Shown: positions 1-9,330 of the stretch, one piece after another | How the letters are laid out: every line of letters starts with the position of its first letter | Numbering within the stretch: the stretch's first letter is position 1 | DNA from: Desulfosporosinus fructosivorans | Lineage (GTDB): Bacteria > Bacillota > Desulfitobacteriia > Desulfitobacteriales > Desulfitobacteriaceae | Length of the DNA stretch: 64,000 bases | Direction: 5' to 3' | Assembly: GCF_004766045.1 (NCBI RefSeq) | Contig: NZ_SPQQ01000002.1 | Coordinates: forward strand, 248,001 to 312,000 | Translations under genes and position numbers: made by a program | Notes under the pieces: model-generated | The model's database searches: none | What the model saw: the letters and a program-made list of their open reading frames with translations, nothing else | Told to the model about the DNA's origin: nothing

Positions 1-802
1 TAATACGTTCCGTGTCGTTCGCAGTCGCATTAACAATCTTCCCGTTTTCAAACTCCAACACGATGTTTTCATATGTAAAGCCCTGAAAAAGTGATGGGGT
101 ATTATAACTGATCCGCCCATTGATTGATTCTCTTATTGGGGCAGTAAATATCTCGCCATCCGGGACATTAATGTGCCCATCACACTTGATCGCTGGCATT
201 CCTTTAATAGAAAAGACCAAATCTGTCCCTGGTCCAAGAATACGCACTTCATCCGTTTTTTCCATCAGCGCTTTCAGTGGCTCCATAGCGCGCGACATCT
301 TAGAATAATCTAAGTTGCACACATCAAAGTAGAAATTCTCGAACCCTTCGATGCTCATGTTCCCTAACTGAGCCATAGAAGCGTTTGGATATCTCAACAC
401 GCACCAGCGGGTATAGGGAACCCGTTGCTCTATATGCACTAATTTTTGGTAGTGAGACGAATAAGATTTCATTGCTTCAGCGGGGACATCTGCCCATTCA
501 TTCGCATTATCTCCTGCCCGAATTCCAATATAGGCCTGCATTTCCTTCATGCGGGCGAGATCCCACCTTGTCATCGCTTCAGCCTGCTCAACCGTGAATT
601 CTTTTAATAGTTCCCGCATTAAGGTATGATTAAGGGTAGACAAAAATGGTAACCCACCTGCTTGATAAGCATAGCGCACGAGAGCCTGGGCGAGTGGAAT
701 GTCTTGTCCTAACACTTCAATCAGGATTTTCTCACCGGGTTGAAGCGCAATCGAGTAATTGATTAAGGAATTGGCGAGTTTTTCGATACGTGGGTCTTTC
801 AC
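1..802 (-). CDS. Aminopeptidase, M29 family (AmpS/AmpT-like), 3' end outside window
   Basis: I translated the minus strand directly. A frame opens with GTG at 802, seven bases after a GGAGG ribosome binding site, and stays open to the window edge (about 267 codons). It begins KDPRIEKLANSLINYSIAL and carries the M29 signature stretch DGEIFTAPIRESINGRISYN. M29 enzymes are cytoplasmic, metal-dependent aminopeptidases of about 370-410 residues that trim N-terminal residues from peptides. Roughly the last third, with most of the metal ligands, lies beyond position 1, so catalytic integrity cannot be judged. It is divergent from the pseudouridine synthase gene, with about 150 bases between the starts. 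Confidence 0.85.
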   Translation of the reverse strand, partial: MKDPRIEKLANSLINYSIALQPGEKILIEVLGQDIPLAQALVRYAYQAGGLPFLSTLNHTLMRELLKEFTVEQAEAMTRWDLARMKEMQAYIGIRAGDNANEWADVPAEAMKSYSSHYQKLVHIEQRVPYTRWCVLRYPNASMAQLGNMSIEGFENFYFDVCNLDYSKMSRAMEPLKALMEKTDEVRILGPGTDLVFSIKGMPAIKCDGHINVPDGEIFTAPIRESINGRISYNTPSLFQGFTYENIVLEFENGKIVNATANDTERI

Positions 803-954
803 TTTGGGGCCTCCTTATCTTCTTCGAGTCTAGTCAAGACAATATACAATTATATTCTTCACACTTTATATATTTACCTTTTTATCTGCTTTTTTATGTG
901 AAGAAAGCCCGCTTCAAGACATTTTTGAAACTGTTCCATTATAAGGAGGAAATT

Positions 955-1875
955 ATGAACGCTCACCATACTCTGTGGGAATACCAATTGAAAGCTGAGG
1001 ACTCCGGTCAGAAATACTTATCCATCCTTCTCCATAAATTTCATTTCTCACTTAGGTTATTGCAACGCTTGAAGCAAGGTGAACGCGTTTGGGTTAATGG
1101 AAACTTCACCTACTTAACGGCTAGAGGTAAAGAAGGAGAAACGTTATCCATTCAGCTTTTTTCCGAAGAGGAAACTAACATTCCAGGAGAAAATCTCCCA
1201 ATAGATATTCTCTATGAAGATGAATACCTTTTAGTGGTAAATAAACCTGTGGGGCAAGTGGTTCATCCGACACACCGTTATCTCACGAACACCTTAGGAA
1301 ATGCCGTCGTTGGCTATTGGGAGCGCAAGGGAGAACCTCGCCTCTATCGTCCAATTCACCGAATCGACCGCAATACCTCCGGTGTCGTCATCATCGCCAA
1401 AAATCAATTTGCGCATCAGCAACTCGCTTGGCAACTGGAGCGCGGACATATCCAGAAACGATACTTTGGCTTCGTCGAAGGAGTTATTCCCGAAAATGAG
1501 GGTATTATCGATGACGCAATCGGGTTTGCTCCAGATAGTTTCATTAAACGACAAGCGCAGCCCGATGGGCAACTCGCCCGAACACATTATAGGGTTCTCC
1601 ATCGCTATCCCAAGGCCACCTTTCTAGAGTTTATTCTAGAAACCGGACGAACTCATCAAATACGGGTCCACTGCGAAGGCATTAATCACCCCTTGCTTGG
1701 AGACGATCTTTACAATGGTGATACAACCTTACTTTCCCGTCAAGCCTTGCACTCCTCTATGTACGCTTTTTTACATCCTGCTACAGGACTGCCCATGGTC
1801 ATTCGCGCACCTTTTCCCGAAGACCTTCGCAACTTGATTAAATCGTTAAATAGCGAAAACTCTCCTGGTAAATAA
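955..1875 (+). CDS. RluA-family pseudouridine synthase
   Basis: The 306-residue protein isomerises uridine to pseudouridine in rRNA or tRNA. An N-terminal S4-like RNA-binding segment (about residues 15-60) is followed by the catalytic domain with HRIDRNTSGVVIIAKN, the RluA motif whose Asp is the nucleophile, and a C-terminal RTHQIRVHCE stretch that is standard for RluC/RluD enzymes. The frame is open upstream to 790, but ATG 955 is chosen because AAGGAGGAAATT sits directly before it. The upstream extension is a hydrophobic run unlike the family. Substrate position cannot be told from sequence. It stands alone, divergent from the aminopeptidase. Confidence 0.9.
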   Translation: MNAHHTLWEYQLKAEDSGQKYLSILLHKFHFSLRLLQRLKQGERVWVNGNFTYLTARGKEGETLSIQLFSEEETNIPGENLPIDILYEDEYLLVVNKPVGQVVHPTHRYLTNTLGNAVVGYWERKGEPRLYRPIHRIDRNTSGVVIIAKNQFAHQQLAWQLERGHIQKRYFGFVEGVIPENEGIIDDAIGFAPDSFIKRQAQPDGQLARTHYRVLHRYPKATFLEFILETGRTHQIRVHCEGINHPLLGDDLYNGDTTLLSRQALHSSMYAFLHPATGLPMVIRAPFPEDLRNLIKSLNSENSPGK

Positions 1876-1920
1876 TTACTTACTGATTTGCGAGAATTCG
1901 GGAAACCTAATTTTAAACTA

Positions 1921-1995
1921 TTGACCTACTTAACTAACCTACTTACTTTACCTTACCTTAACTTAACTTAACTTAACTACTTAATAACCTACCTC
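1921..1995. repeat. Low-complexity TTAAC/TTACC repeats
   Basis: After the pseudouridine synthase stop there is a run of imperfect five-base repeats (CTTAA, CTTAC), including four tandem copies of TTAAC near 1960-1977. No coding capacity. The 1876-2077 gap otherwise holds only the hairpin at 2040-2074. Confidence 0.6.
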
Positions 1996-2039
1996 CTTAA
2001 ACAAAACTTGCTCCGAAAATTTACTAAGCGTATGCACTC

Positions 2040-2074
2040 GAGGGTCGAAGCTCGGATTTCGAACTTCGACCCTC
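2040..2074. terminator. Hairpin between convergent genes, terminator-like
   Basis: An 11-base perfect stem (GAGGGTCGAAG / CTTCGACCCTC) with a 13-base loop lies between the plus-strand pseudouridine synthase and the minus-strand YwbE gene. It lacks a clear T-run on either strand, so it may be a weak or bidirectional terminator or the remains of a small palindromic element. Confidence 0.5.
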
Positions 2075-2249
2075 AACTTAAGAGTTAGTCAAATTAGTGA
2101 AGGAAGAAGATGATTTGAGCATGGCATTCTTTTCAAGGGTACGATGGAATATTTCTAAACTAAGCAAATGGATTATGATAAGATTCATAATTCGTTTTAA
2201 AAGACTAAAGTTATAAAGTCTCTTATATAGTTGCTCATTGTCAGGAGAG

Positions 2250-2444
2250 TCATTTAATAATTGCTTGAACCCTTCCGACTTGCCCATCCGTTAGTCTAAC
2301 CTTTATCCCTCTAGGATGAGTCTGTGAGTTTGTCAATATATCTTTGACGACTCCTCGCGTAAGTTTGCCCGTTCTCTGATCTGCTTTTAAAACAATATCC
2401 ACTGTTACACCAGCATTGATTTCCTTTCGAATCTGTCCGTTCAT
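2250..2444 (-). CDS. YwbE family protein
   Basis: A 64-residue protein whose whole length matches my memory of the YwbE (DUF2196) family: a short N-terminus (MNGQIRKEINAG), a central KADQRTGKLTRGVVKDILT core, and a C-terminal GIKVRLTDGQVGRVQ. The fold is thought to be a small beta-barrel and the function is unknown. An overlapping 69-codon frame starts inside its 3' end and looks spurious. It lies downstream of mscL on the same strand with about 50 bases between, so co-transcription is possible. Confidence 0.85.
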   Translation of the reverse strand: MNGQIRKEINAGVTVDIVLKADQRTGKLTRGVVKDILTNSQTHPRGIKVRLTDGQVGRVQAIIK

Positions 2445-2493
2445 TATAAAAACTCCTATTCAGCTTGTTACTTGTGAACTCAGTATTTGATAG

Positions 2494-2910
2494 TTACTTT
2501 TTCTGAAGAAGATCCCTAATCTCTGTCAAAAGTTGCACTTCAACAGTTGGACCTTTTGGCGCAGGGGGTTCTTCGGCTTTTTTTCGTTTAAGCTTATTGA
2601 TTACTTTCACGATCAAGAAAATTGCTGCAGCGATTATGAGAAAATCAAAAGCTGCCTGAATAAAGTTTCCAACATTCAAAGTGACAGCCTCGCTAACCTT
2701 ACCGGTGCTATCTTCTCCAGCAGCTTTCAGCGTCAGCTTAAGATCAGTGAACTTAACACCTCCCACGATAAGACCTATTGGAGGCATAATTATATCTGCT
2801 ACAAGAGAAGAGATAATCTTGCCAAAAGCGCTACCAATAATGATACCTACGGCCAAATCCATCACGTTGCCCTTAGTGGCAAACTCCTTGAATTCCTTAA
2901 TAAAACCCAT
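2494..2910 (-). CDS. mscL: Large-conductance mechanosensitive channel MscL
   Basis: A 138-residue inner-membrane channel that opens under membrane tension to release solutes in hypo-osmotic shock. The N-terminal amphipathic helix and first transmembrane segment read [20 protein letters not shown] then [12 protein letters not shown]. The second transmembrane helix is near residues 80-105 ([16 protein letters not shown]), followed by a charged [16 protein letters not shown] linker and the C-terminal bundle [12 protein letters not shown]. The frame extends upstream to 3021, but family alignment favours the start at 2910; GTG 2925 is the alternative. The length is typical. Confidence 0.93.
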   Translation of the reverse strand: MGFIKEFKEFATKGNVMDLAVGIIIGSAFGKIISSLVADIIMPPIGLIVGGVKFTDLKLTLKAAGEDSTGKVSEAVTLNVGNFIQAAFDFLIIAAAIFLIVKVINKLKRKKAEEPPAPKGPTVEVQLLTEIRDLLQKK

Positions 2911-3009
2911 TAAAACATTCCACACTTCCTTTTTGTTACTCACTATATTAGTTTCTCCATAAAGTTCATAAATCCCTCTTCTTAATCCACAATGTTTGGC
3001 AATCGTAGC

Positions 3010-3030
3010 GAACCCGTTCAACTAAAGTTA
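3010..3030. repeat. Short dispersed repeat, copy A
   Basis: GAACCCGTTCAACTAAAGTT recurs almost exactly at 22249-22270 (one substitution in the first 20 bases). Both copies are followed 25 bases or less later by a CGAGACT stretch and a purine-rich region. This looks like the edge of a decayed small mobile or palindromic element; no transposase is near. Confidence 0.5.
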
Positions 3031-3111
3031 AACGACTATCCTATAAGGGGAAGCTTCGAGACTAAGAAAGACACTACCAACGAAACCCTTTAAAGAGGGA
3101 GTGGTAAGATT

Positions 3112-5520
3112 TTAAGCAGCTGCTCGCTTTTCCTTAGTGTTCAAAAAAACGAGTGCAATGGTTATTCCTGTTAACACTAACCCAAACGTGACCGCAATTC
3201 CATAAGCTAGGACTGTGGCGGGAATATAAAAAGAAAGCAAACCTGTGGGCGATTCATATCCTACCCCAAATAAAAGAGAACTTAAGCCTGGGATAAAACC
3301 CACTTGATACATAATATGCCCAGCCAAGACTAAAGGAGTACAAGCAAAAACTAACTTAATACGCCGAGATGCTGCTTTTGTTTTAAAGGGCTTGGCGATT
3401 ATCCAAGTGAACATTCCTCCTGCTAAGCCTGCCCCCCAATAGAACAGACTAAACCACACCTTCCAGGTAGTGGCAGGCCATATTTTCTGAAGCGGTGCAA
3501 AGTAGTTAAGCGGCACTAAGATAGCCAACATTACCCCGATGAACACGACGTATCCCTGGTTAACCCGAACTAGATGCCAGACTTCACGACCCGCCAGACG
3601 CAAATTAACTTTCACGGAACCATTGGGACAATTTCGCACACAGTTAAAGCACAGTTTGCAGTCTAAATTATTATCTAGGAACGGAAGATGTTGGGACATT
3701 GGACAACCTGGAACCTTTCCTTTGCCGACGTAACACTCGAAGGTAGTACACTTATTTAGACAAACTGTGGCATCCGCTCGGACCTCCAACATTGAACCAA
3801 TCGAGGCAGTCCCAATAAACCCTCCCAACGGACAAAAGTGCCGGCACCATGTATGGCGCGGATAGAGGATCGCGATAAGGATGGCACAGACCTGAATAGA
3901 TATTAACAAGAAGGCTGTGTAACTAGGATTTAAACGCATATTAGTTATCACTTCAACCCAGAAAATCATGAGAAACAAAAAACTAACAAGAATGTAATCA
4001 TATTTTATGATAAACTCTGGAATCGCACGGTTTAGGTGTACCCTTTTTTGCACAAAATCCATAATCGTAGAAAACGGGCAAACCGTACACCACAATCTAC
4101 CTAAGAACGGGGAAATGAGCGCAAGTGCCGGCCACCATAAACCCCAAACTAAGGCAAAAATCTTCGTGGAAACCGCAATTTCTGGAGTAAAAAGCAATAA
4201 TAAAACCAAAGCGGTAAACAGAGTTGCCGTGACAAGTCTTAACCCACCGAGGAACGTCCCCTTCTTTAGCAAATTTTCTACCTTGGACCACGCTAAAAGG
4301 TTAATTGTAAATCCATTTTCTTCGGACGTAGGACCAAAAAAGATCTGTTCTAATCCAATAACATCCTGCTCTGCAATATAAAAGGCTCTTTCAATAACCT
4401 GGATTAATTCTGAGACATTTCCCTGCTGGTAATGATGAGAGAGCAACAGTTGGATCGCTTCTCGATTTAGAGTAGGGACGTTTCGATGATTTTTCTGGGC
4501 GAGTTTCTCCAGAAAACCTTGGGCAAGAATAGGAATATCTCGTTTCCGCTTGCGTAACGGAGTAATTTCATACGTATGCGAGAAACACCTTTGCAGTTCA
4601 GGAATAATAATTTTCCCCAAAGCATCTGGTTCAGTATTCATACTTCCGATGATGAAACATTTCCTTTTTTGAAAGTCCATTGCTTGAGCAAGTTTAAGCT
4701 GAGTGTTGGGAGATATGAGATTTATTTCCCGTATAAACAAGGTTCCGCCCTCAGCTATATCGAAAAGATTTGAGTTATGAAGAACTGATGAATCCTCACT
4801 GTCGAGGGTCTCCATGATCAAGTCGCGCCACTGCTGATCAAAACGTCGACCGTCCACAACTACAAAAGGGGCTTCTTTACCTGATTGGCGTTGATGGACG
4901 TACCATGCCATCATCTGGCGTCCGGTGCCTCGTTCTCCTGTTAAAAGCAAGTGTCCCTTAGGGTGAGCGAGTTCTTCCAGTTTCCGTTCGACCTCTCCAG
5001 TCGTGCGAGCGCCTCCCCAAAGCCCATAAAATTTGTCTTTATATTGGGTAAGCTGCAAAGTTGAACGTAGAATTTCCTTGTATTTAGCTTCAGATAATAT
5101 GAGATTTGCTTCATTTAGATCTTCGGTCAAACGGCCAATAAATGTTTGGTACAGTTTCGGCCATCTCAACAGCATGCGCGCAAAACTTTCTGCATTCAGG
5201 GCCAAAACCTGACATCTGCCCTGAGCTAGAATTGTTATTTCAGAGGGCTTACCATTAAGCAAAGACAATGCGCCAAAGGTATCTCCTGGACTTAAGGATC
5301 TGACACGCCACAAACGCTGTCCTTCTTTTTGGACCATAACATCTGCTTTTCCCTTGATCAGAATATAAAAAGAATGCTTTTCTTGACCTTGCTTGATAAT
5401 CTCGGAGCCTAAAGCATAGTCTTCCCATTGAAAGTCACTAGCGAGCTCCGCTAATTCAGGGGATGATAAATCGGAGAACAACTCATTATCTGATAGACTA
5501 TAAATTTTATCGTCACTCAT
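3112..5520 (-). CDS. Fusion: cNMP-binding, degenerate sigma54-type AAA and membrane polyferredoxin domains
   Basis: An 802-residue protein with an unusual domain order. Residues about 10-130 are a cyclic-nucleotide-binding (Crp-like) domain (YILIKGKADVMV, GDTFGALSLLNGKPSE). About 175-400 resemble a sigma54-activator AAA domain, but the P-loop reads GERGTGRQ with Arg for Lys near residue 192, Walker B reads TLFIREI with Arg for Asp near 258, and no GAFTGA loop is seen. From about 430 it is a NosR/NapH-like membrane protein with WCTVCPF (~478) and WCRHFCPLGG (~560) motifs and a CKLCFNCVRNCP cluster site near 625, plus a second Cys-rich stretch. There is no DNA-binding helix. I infer a membrane electron-transfer or redox-sensing protein gated by a ligand. 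The start is ATG 5520 after GGAGGGGAT. Confidence 0.82.
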   Translation of the reverse strand: MSDDKIYSLSDNELFSDLSSPELAELASDFQWEDYALGSEIIKQGQEKHSFYILIKGKADVMVQKEGQRLWRVRSLSPGDTFGALSLLNGKPSEITILAQGRCQVLALNAESFARMLLRWPKLYQTFIGRLTEDLNEANLILSEAKYKEILRSTLQLTQYKDKFYGLWGGARTTGEVERKLEELAHPKGHLLLTGERGTGRQMMAWYVHQRQSGKEAPFVVVDGRRFDQQWRDLIMETLDSEDSSVLHNSNLFDIAEGGTLFIREINLISPNTQLKLAQAMDFQKRKCFIIGSMNTEPDALGKIIIPELQRCFSHTYEITPLRKRKRDIPILAQGFLEKLAQKNHRNVPTLNREAIQLLLSHHYQQGNVSELIQVIERAFYIAEQDVIGLEQIFFGPTSEENGFTINLLAWSKVENLLKKGTFLGGLRLVTATLFTALVLLLLFTPEIAVSTKIFALVWGLWWPALALISPFLGRLWCTVCPFSTIMDFVQKRVHLNRAIPEFIIKYDYILVSFLFLMIFWVEVITNMRLNPSYTAFLLISIQVCAILIAILYPRHTWCRHFCPLGGFIGTASIGSMLEVRADATVCLNKCTTFECYVGKGKVPGCPMSQHLPFLDNNLDCKLCFNCVRNCPNGSVKVNLRLAGREVWHLVRVNQGYVVFIGVMLAILVPLNYFAPLQKIWPATTWKVWFSLFYWGAGLAGGMFTWIIAKPFKTKAASRRIKLVFACTPLVLAGHIMYQVGFIPGLSSLLFGVGYESPTGLLSFYIPATVLAYGIAVTFGLVLTGITIALVFLNTKEKRAAA

Positions 5521-5684
5521 ATCCCCTCCATACTAGCTAAGATATTTGACCTAGAAATACTTTCTTATTAAGAATAACTATAACTTATTAGTTTCCTTCT
5601 GACAACACGAACTTCTTTCCAGTCAAACAACACAAGCATAGTGAATAGAGTTAATACGTGTTCATGAATTCGGTCTTAAAAATT

Positions 5685-5707
5685 ATTGATATCTTATAGA
5701 TATTAAT
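5685..5707. promoter_or_regulatory. Candidate operator palindrome
   Basis: ATTGATATC and GATATTAAT form a near-perfect inverted repeat with a 5-base centre, about 50 bases before the DUF2087 protein start, in the 235-base gap between divergent genes. The adjacent gene encodes an HTH protein, so autoregulation is possible but unproven. Confidence 0.35.
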
Positions 5708-5755
5708 ATACAATGTCTATGTATTAATAAACTATATAGGGATGTGTTTGGATTT

Positions 5756-6904
5756 ATGGATATTTCAGAACAATTCTGGAATGCATCATTTGACGACCTC
5801 AAATTTGGCTATGTTCAAGAAAAGGATCATTATGTCTGCCTGCTATGTGGCGAAAAAGTCGAGAAAGGGATTGTCTATCCCGAGGATGGGGTTCTCTATG
5901 AAGCGGGCAGATATATGCGCCTCCATATTGATAAGGTTCATCATTCGGTGTTTGAATATTTAACTCAGCTGGACAAGAAAATGACAGGTCTTACCGAGCA
6001 TCAGACCAACCTTATCCGACTTTTCTACCAGGGAAAAAGTGATGGAGAAGTACAAAAAGAACTAGGTATTGGTAGTGCGTCTACGATTCGCAATCATCGT
6101 TTTTCACTAAAAGAGAAAGAACGCCAATCAAAGGTTTATTTGGTCATGATGGAACTCCTCAAAGAAAAGAACAAACACGAACCAACCTATTTAACTCCTC
6201 CCAAAACAGCCAAAATGGTGGATGACCGTTATAAGGTTACTCAGCATGACAGTGATAAATTATTGAAGACGCTCTTTCCAGAAGGCACAGAAGGACCCTT
6301 AATGACTTTTTCTATCAAAGAGAAGAATAAGTTAGTCGTCTTGCAAGTAATTGTCAAACGCTTTCAAGACGGACGGACCTATACCGAGAAAGAAGTAAAT
6401 CAAATCTTGAAAGTTGTTTATCACGATTTCGCGACCCTCAGAAGGTATTTAATTGAGTATGGCTTTCTTGATCGAACCCCAGATGGAAGCCAATATTGGC
6501 TAAGAAAGGATACCGGGAATAAGGAGGAGACTATAATGGATCGCAAACAGGAACTCAAGCAACAGTATAAAGAGACGAAATTCGAGGCAGGAGTCTATCA
6601 AATTAAGAACACCAAGAATGATAAGGTTTTTATTGAAAGTACCATGAACCTTAAAACGATCAATGGAAAGCGCTTTACCTTGGATATGGGATCTTATCAA
6701 AACAAACGTCTTCAAAATGAGTGGACAGAATTCGGGGCAGACGCCTTTAATTTTGAGGTGTTAGAAATCTTAGAAATACCAGAAGTGGGCTATTTCGATG
6801 CCAAAGATGCCTTGAAAAAGCTTAGAGAAAAGTGGTTGACTAAGCTTCAGCCTTACGGGGATCGCGGGTATAATACACCCAAACCAATTCCTCAAGATAT
6901 GTGA
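5756..6904 (+). CDS. Zn-ribbon/HTH/DUF2087 protein with C-terminal GIY-YIG-like domain
   Basis: About 382 residues in four parts. An N-terminal Cys motif (CLLCGEKV) with a later His pair (RLHIDKVHH) looks like a zinc ribbon. A LuxR-type helix-turn-helix at about 80-125 reads GLTEHQTNLIRLFYQGKSDG. A DUF2087 winged-helix region sits near 180-270 (LRRYLIEYGFLDRTPDGSQY). A C-terminal GIY-YIG-like region begins GVYQIKNTKNDKVFIEST. The second GIY-YIG element is FIE instead of YIG, so nuclease activity is doubtful. DUF2087 proteins are generally regarded as transcriptional regulators. ATG 5756 is preferred over GTG 5744 (both in frame); neither has a strong ribosome binding site. Confidence 0.75.
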   Translation: MDISEQFWNASFDDLKFGYVQEKDHYVCLLCGEKVEKGIVYPEDGVLYEAGRYMRLHIDKVHHSVFEYLTQLDKKMTGLTEHQTNLIRLFYQGKSDGEVQKELGIGSASTIRNHRFSLKEKERQSKVYLVMMELLKEKNKHEPTYLTPPKTAKMVDDRYKVTQHDSDKLLKTLFPEGTEGPLMTFSIKEKNKLVVLQVIVKRFQDGRTYTEKEVNQILKVVYHDFATLRRYLIEYGFLDRTPDGSQYWLRKDTGNKEETIMDRKQELKQQYKETKFEAGVYQIKNTKNDKVFIESTMNLKTINGKRFTLDMGSYQNKRLQNEWTEFGADAFNFEVLEILEIPEVGYFDAKDALKKLREKWLTKLQPYGDRGYNTPKPIPQDM

Positions 6905-6956
6905 ATTTTTATGCCTTATAAGAATTTGTCTTTCACAGCTGGATTCTCTCCAATAA

Positions 6957-6994
6957 AAGGGTGGATATGCTCCAATACAAGCACATCCACCCTT
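6957..6994 (-). terminator. Terminator of the chemotaxis receptor gene
   Basis: The stem AAGGGTGGAT-ATGC / GCAC-ATCCACCCTT is followed on the minus strand by TTTTATT. It lies 8 bases beyond the receptor stop and between two convergent genes, so it may serve both. Confidence 0.8.
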
Positions 6995-7001
6995 ACATTT
7001 A

Positions 7002-9062
7002 CTATAGCTTAAACATTGTTACACTGCCCTGAAAATCAGTTGCTATTTGAGCCAAGGAGGTTGCCGCCCGGCGAATTTCCTCCATAGAAGCACTCTGTTC
7101 CTCTGTCCCTGCCACTACATTTTCTAGACTTCCTGCAATCTCTTTAGGAATGTTAGCAACCTCCATAATTGAGGAAACGATTGTCTCAGTATTCGCTCCA
7201 ACCTTCTCAACTACGTCAGCAACATCCTGTGCCTGTTTTGAAAAATCGTTGACTCCCTGCAAGATATCTTGGAACGCTTCACCTGCCGAGTTGACCATGG
7301 TAATCCCATCTTGGACCGCAGCCGTTCCATCGTTCATCGTCTTAACGGCCTTTGTGGTTTCCTTTTGGATTTCGCCTACCAATCCACTAATTTTTCCGGC
7401 TGCATCACTCGACTGTTCAGCAAGTTTTCGTACTTCATCTGCAACAACTGCAAATCCTCTGCCCTGCTCTCCGGCCCTAGCCGCTTCGATCGCTGCATTT
7501 AAAGCCAGGAGATTTGTTTGAGCCGCAATGTTGGTTATTAGTGCTACTATTTCCCCAATTTCCCCGGATTTTATCCCTAGGCTATTCACAACATCTGCAG
7601 CCTCTGTGACTTTACTACGAATCGCCTGCATCTCGTCGACGGCTTTTCGAACTACACTATTCCCCGTAGCAGCCTTTTCGGATGTTGTGAGAGAACCTTC
7701 AGTAACCGATTGGATATCTCGGGTGATCATATGCATATGTTCAGAAACTAATTGAGCAGACTGTGCTGTAGCATCGACACCCTCGAGTTTTTGTTTAACC
7801 CCGTCAGATACTTCCTGAATAGAAGCAGCAATTTGTTCCGTGGTCCTACTGCCCTCGTCAGCACTGGCAGTCAACTCTTCTGCCGAGGCAGCTAACTGCT
7901 GTGAACTGTTTACGATTCCCTCAATGATTCCCTTAAAATTCCCCATCATCGTGTTAAGATTTTCTGTCATCTGACCAAACTCATCTTTAGATCGAACGAC
8001 AATACTTTTACTAAGGTCCCCTTGAACAATAGCTGTCGCGAACTGGTTGACCATTTTAATATTTTCAACAATATATCGACTATAGAGAAGCAGTACCGCC
8101 CCTATGACCACAATTGCCACACCAAAGATCATGAGCATTCGGTACAATAAAGCACTTAAAGGAGCAAATAGATCGGTCTCCGAAACATCAATAGCCAGTG
8201 TCCAGCCGAATCCCGGAATGGGCGCATAATAAACCCTTCTTGATCCATCTTTGGAGTAGGTAAACGTTCCTTCTTGGCCATTAAACATAGTTTTGGCAGC
8301 TTCACTCAAGCTCTGGTTAGGATCTTCAGTGATTTTAGCTTTCATTACTTTCTCTTGGTCTGGATTCGCTAAATACTGCCCCTCTTTATTGATTAAGTAA
8401 ACATCAGCCTTAATATTCAACTGAATATCAAGAATTAGTTTCTGCAGAGTGACAAAATCGAGATCCCCAGTGGCTACACCTATAAAAGCTCCTTGCTTAT
8501 CACGCAACGGTACGCAGGCTGTGATCATTGTAACATCAGTTACTTCATCGTAGTAGGGAGCTGTCCAAACAATCTTTTCTGTTGAGTTCTTGCCAGTTTT
8601 ATACCAATCTTGGTTAGGATAGTCATACTTCTCATCACTATATTCATCCGTATAGATTATCTTGTCATTATCCTTATAAGCATAGGGTCCATAGTATTTA
8701 ACGTCTTGCCTATAGGCGTAAGGCTCATAAAACAAGCCACTTCCAAAGGTAACGTCACTATTCGTTACATTGTTTTCAAGTAAACTAGTATACTGTTCTG
8801 GACTAAAGCTACCATCAGCAGATCTTACTGTACTGGCTATGCCTTTAATCAAAGTACCATGTTCCGTTAGTTGTTTCTCGATATCCTTTATTGTTCCCTC
8901 TAACTCAGCACTCATCTTATTTTGTATTTCATTGCTAAGCAGTGATTCCGAATATTTATAACTTATTGTCGTCATCGCCACAAGGGTTAGTATTATTAAG
9001 GGTAAAATGGTAAGTAGTGTCTTAGCACGAACACTAGAGATATTAAATAATTTCTTCAACAT
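7002..9062 (-). CDS. Methyl-accepting chemotaxis protein with extracytoplasmic dCache-type sensor
   Basis: A 686-residue receptor. Transmembrane helix 1 is near residues 13-35. A Cache-type sensor follows at about 40-290 ([20 protein letters not shown], then GVATGDLDF), then TM2 near 310-330 ([19 protein letters not shown]), HAMP (about 332-385) and the signalling domain. The receptor hairpin is the canonical [20 protein letters not shown] followed by [18 protein letters not shown]. It would relay a small-molecule signal to CheA/CheW; the ligand is unknown. No other che genes adjoin. ATG 9062 follows AAGGAGTTGATGTT. Its leader carries a c-di-GMP-I riboswitch, which fits motility control. Confidence 0.93.
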   Translation of the reverse strand: MLKKLFNISSVRAKTLLTILPLIILTLVAMTTISYKYSESLLSNEIQNKMSAELEGTIKDIEKQLTEHGTLIKGIASTVRSADGSFSPEQYTSLLENNVTNSDVTFGSGLFYEPYAYRQDVKYYGPYAYKDNDKIIYTDEYSDEKYDYPNQDWYKTGKNSTEKIVWTAPYYDEVTDVTMITACVPLRDKQGAFIGVATGDLDFVTLQKLILDIQLNIKADVYLINKEGQYLANPDQEKVMKAKITEDPNQSLSEAAKTMFNGQEGTFTYSKDGSRRVYYAPIPGFGWTLAIDVSETDLFAPLSALLYRMLMIFGVAIVVIGAVLLLYSRYIVENIKMVNQFATAIVQGDLSKSIVVRSKDEFGQMTENLNTMMGNFKGIIEGIVNSSQQLAASAEELTASADEGSRTTEQIAASIQEVSDGVKQKLEGVDATAQSAQLVSEHMHMITRDIQSVTEGSLTTSEKAATGNSVVRKAVDEMQAIRSKVTEAADVVNSLGIKSGEIGEIVALITNIAAQTNLLALNAAIEAARAGEQGRGFAVVADEVRKLAEQSSDAAGKISGLVGEIQKETTKAVKTMNDGTAAVQDGITMVNSAGEAFQDILQGVNDFSKQAQDVADVVEKVGANTETIVSSIMEVANIPKEIAGSLENVVAGTEEQSASMEEIRRAATSLAQIATDFQGSVTMFKL

Positions 9063-9179
9063 AACATCAACTCCTTCGTAATCTTTGAAAACAATAGTAC
9101 TCTATTTTTTAACCCTCGCAACTTTTATAACTTATTTTGATCCCAGTATCAATCAACCTCTAATTCATCACAAACAAAA

Positions 9180-9214
9180 AATGTCTATCTACCAACACTC
9201 AGCAGACGGACATT
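9180..9214 (-). terminator. Riboswitch-controlled terminator in the chemotaxis receptor leader
   Basis: Read on the minus strand: AATGTC, a TCTGC/GTAGA inner stem, GACATT, then TTTTTG. It follows the c-di-GMP aptamer by about 10 bases and precedes the receptor start by about 120, a typical transcriptional expression platform. Confidence 0.75.
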
Positions 9215-9221
9215 TATAATG

Positions 9222-9330
9222 TACGTTTCTGCAACCCGGCTATCTTTGATAGAATCAGTACTATCTTAAGACCCGTGGCTTTGCGTCTCTACCTTTCGAT
9301 AGATTTGCTCCTTATGATTCTGCGAACCTT
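9222..9330 (-). ncRNA. Cyclic di-GMP-I (GEMM) riboswitch
   Basis: On the minus strand the leader has GGAGCAAAT, then P2 CTATC-GAAA-GGTAG with the GAAA tetraloop, then the near-invariant GACGCAAAGCCACGGGTCTT, a P3 arm, and GATAGCCGGGTTGCAG. These match the GEMM-I consensus in order and spacing (aptamer core, tetraloop, tetraloop receptor). A terminator follows, so c-di-GMP probably sets read-through into the chemotaxis receptor. The direction (on or off) cannot be read without folding. Confidence 0.88.

Noticed and set aside
2078..2287. 69-codon minus-strand frame after YwbE
   Set aside because: It begins inside the YwbE gene, has no ribosome binding site and shows no protein-like pattern.
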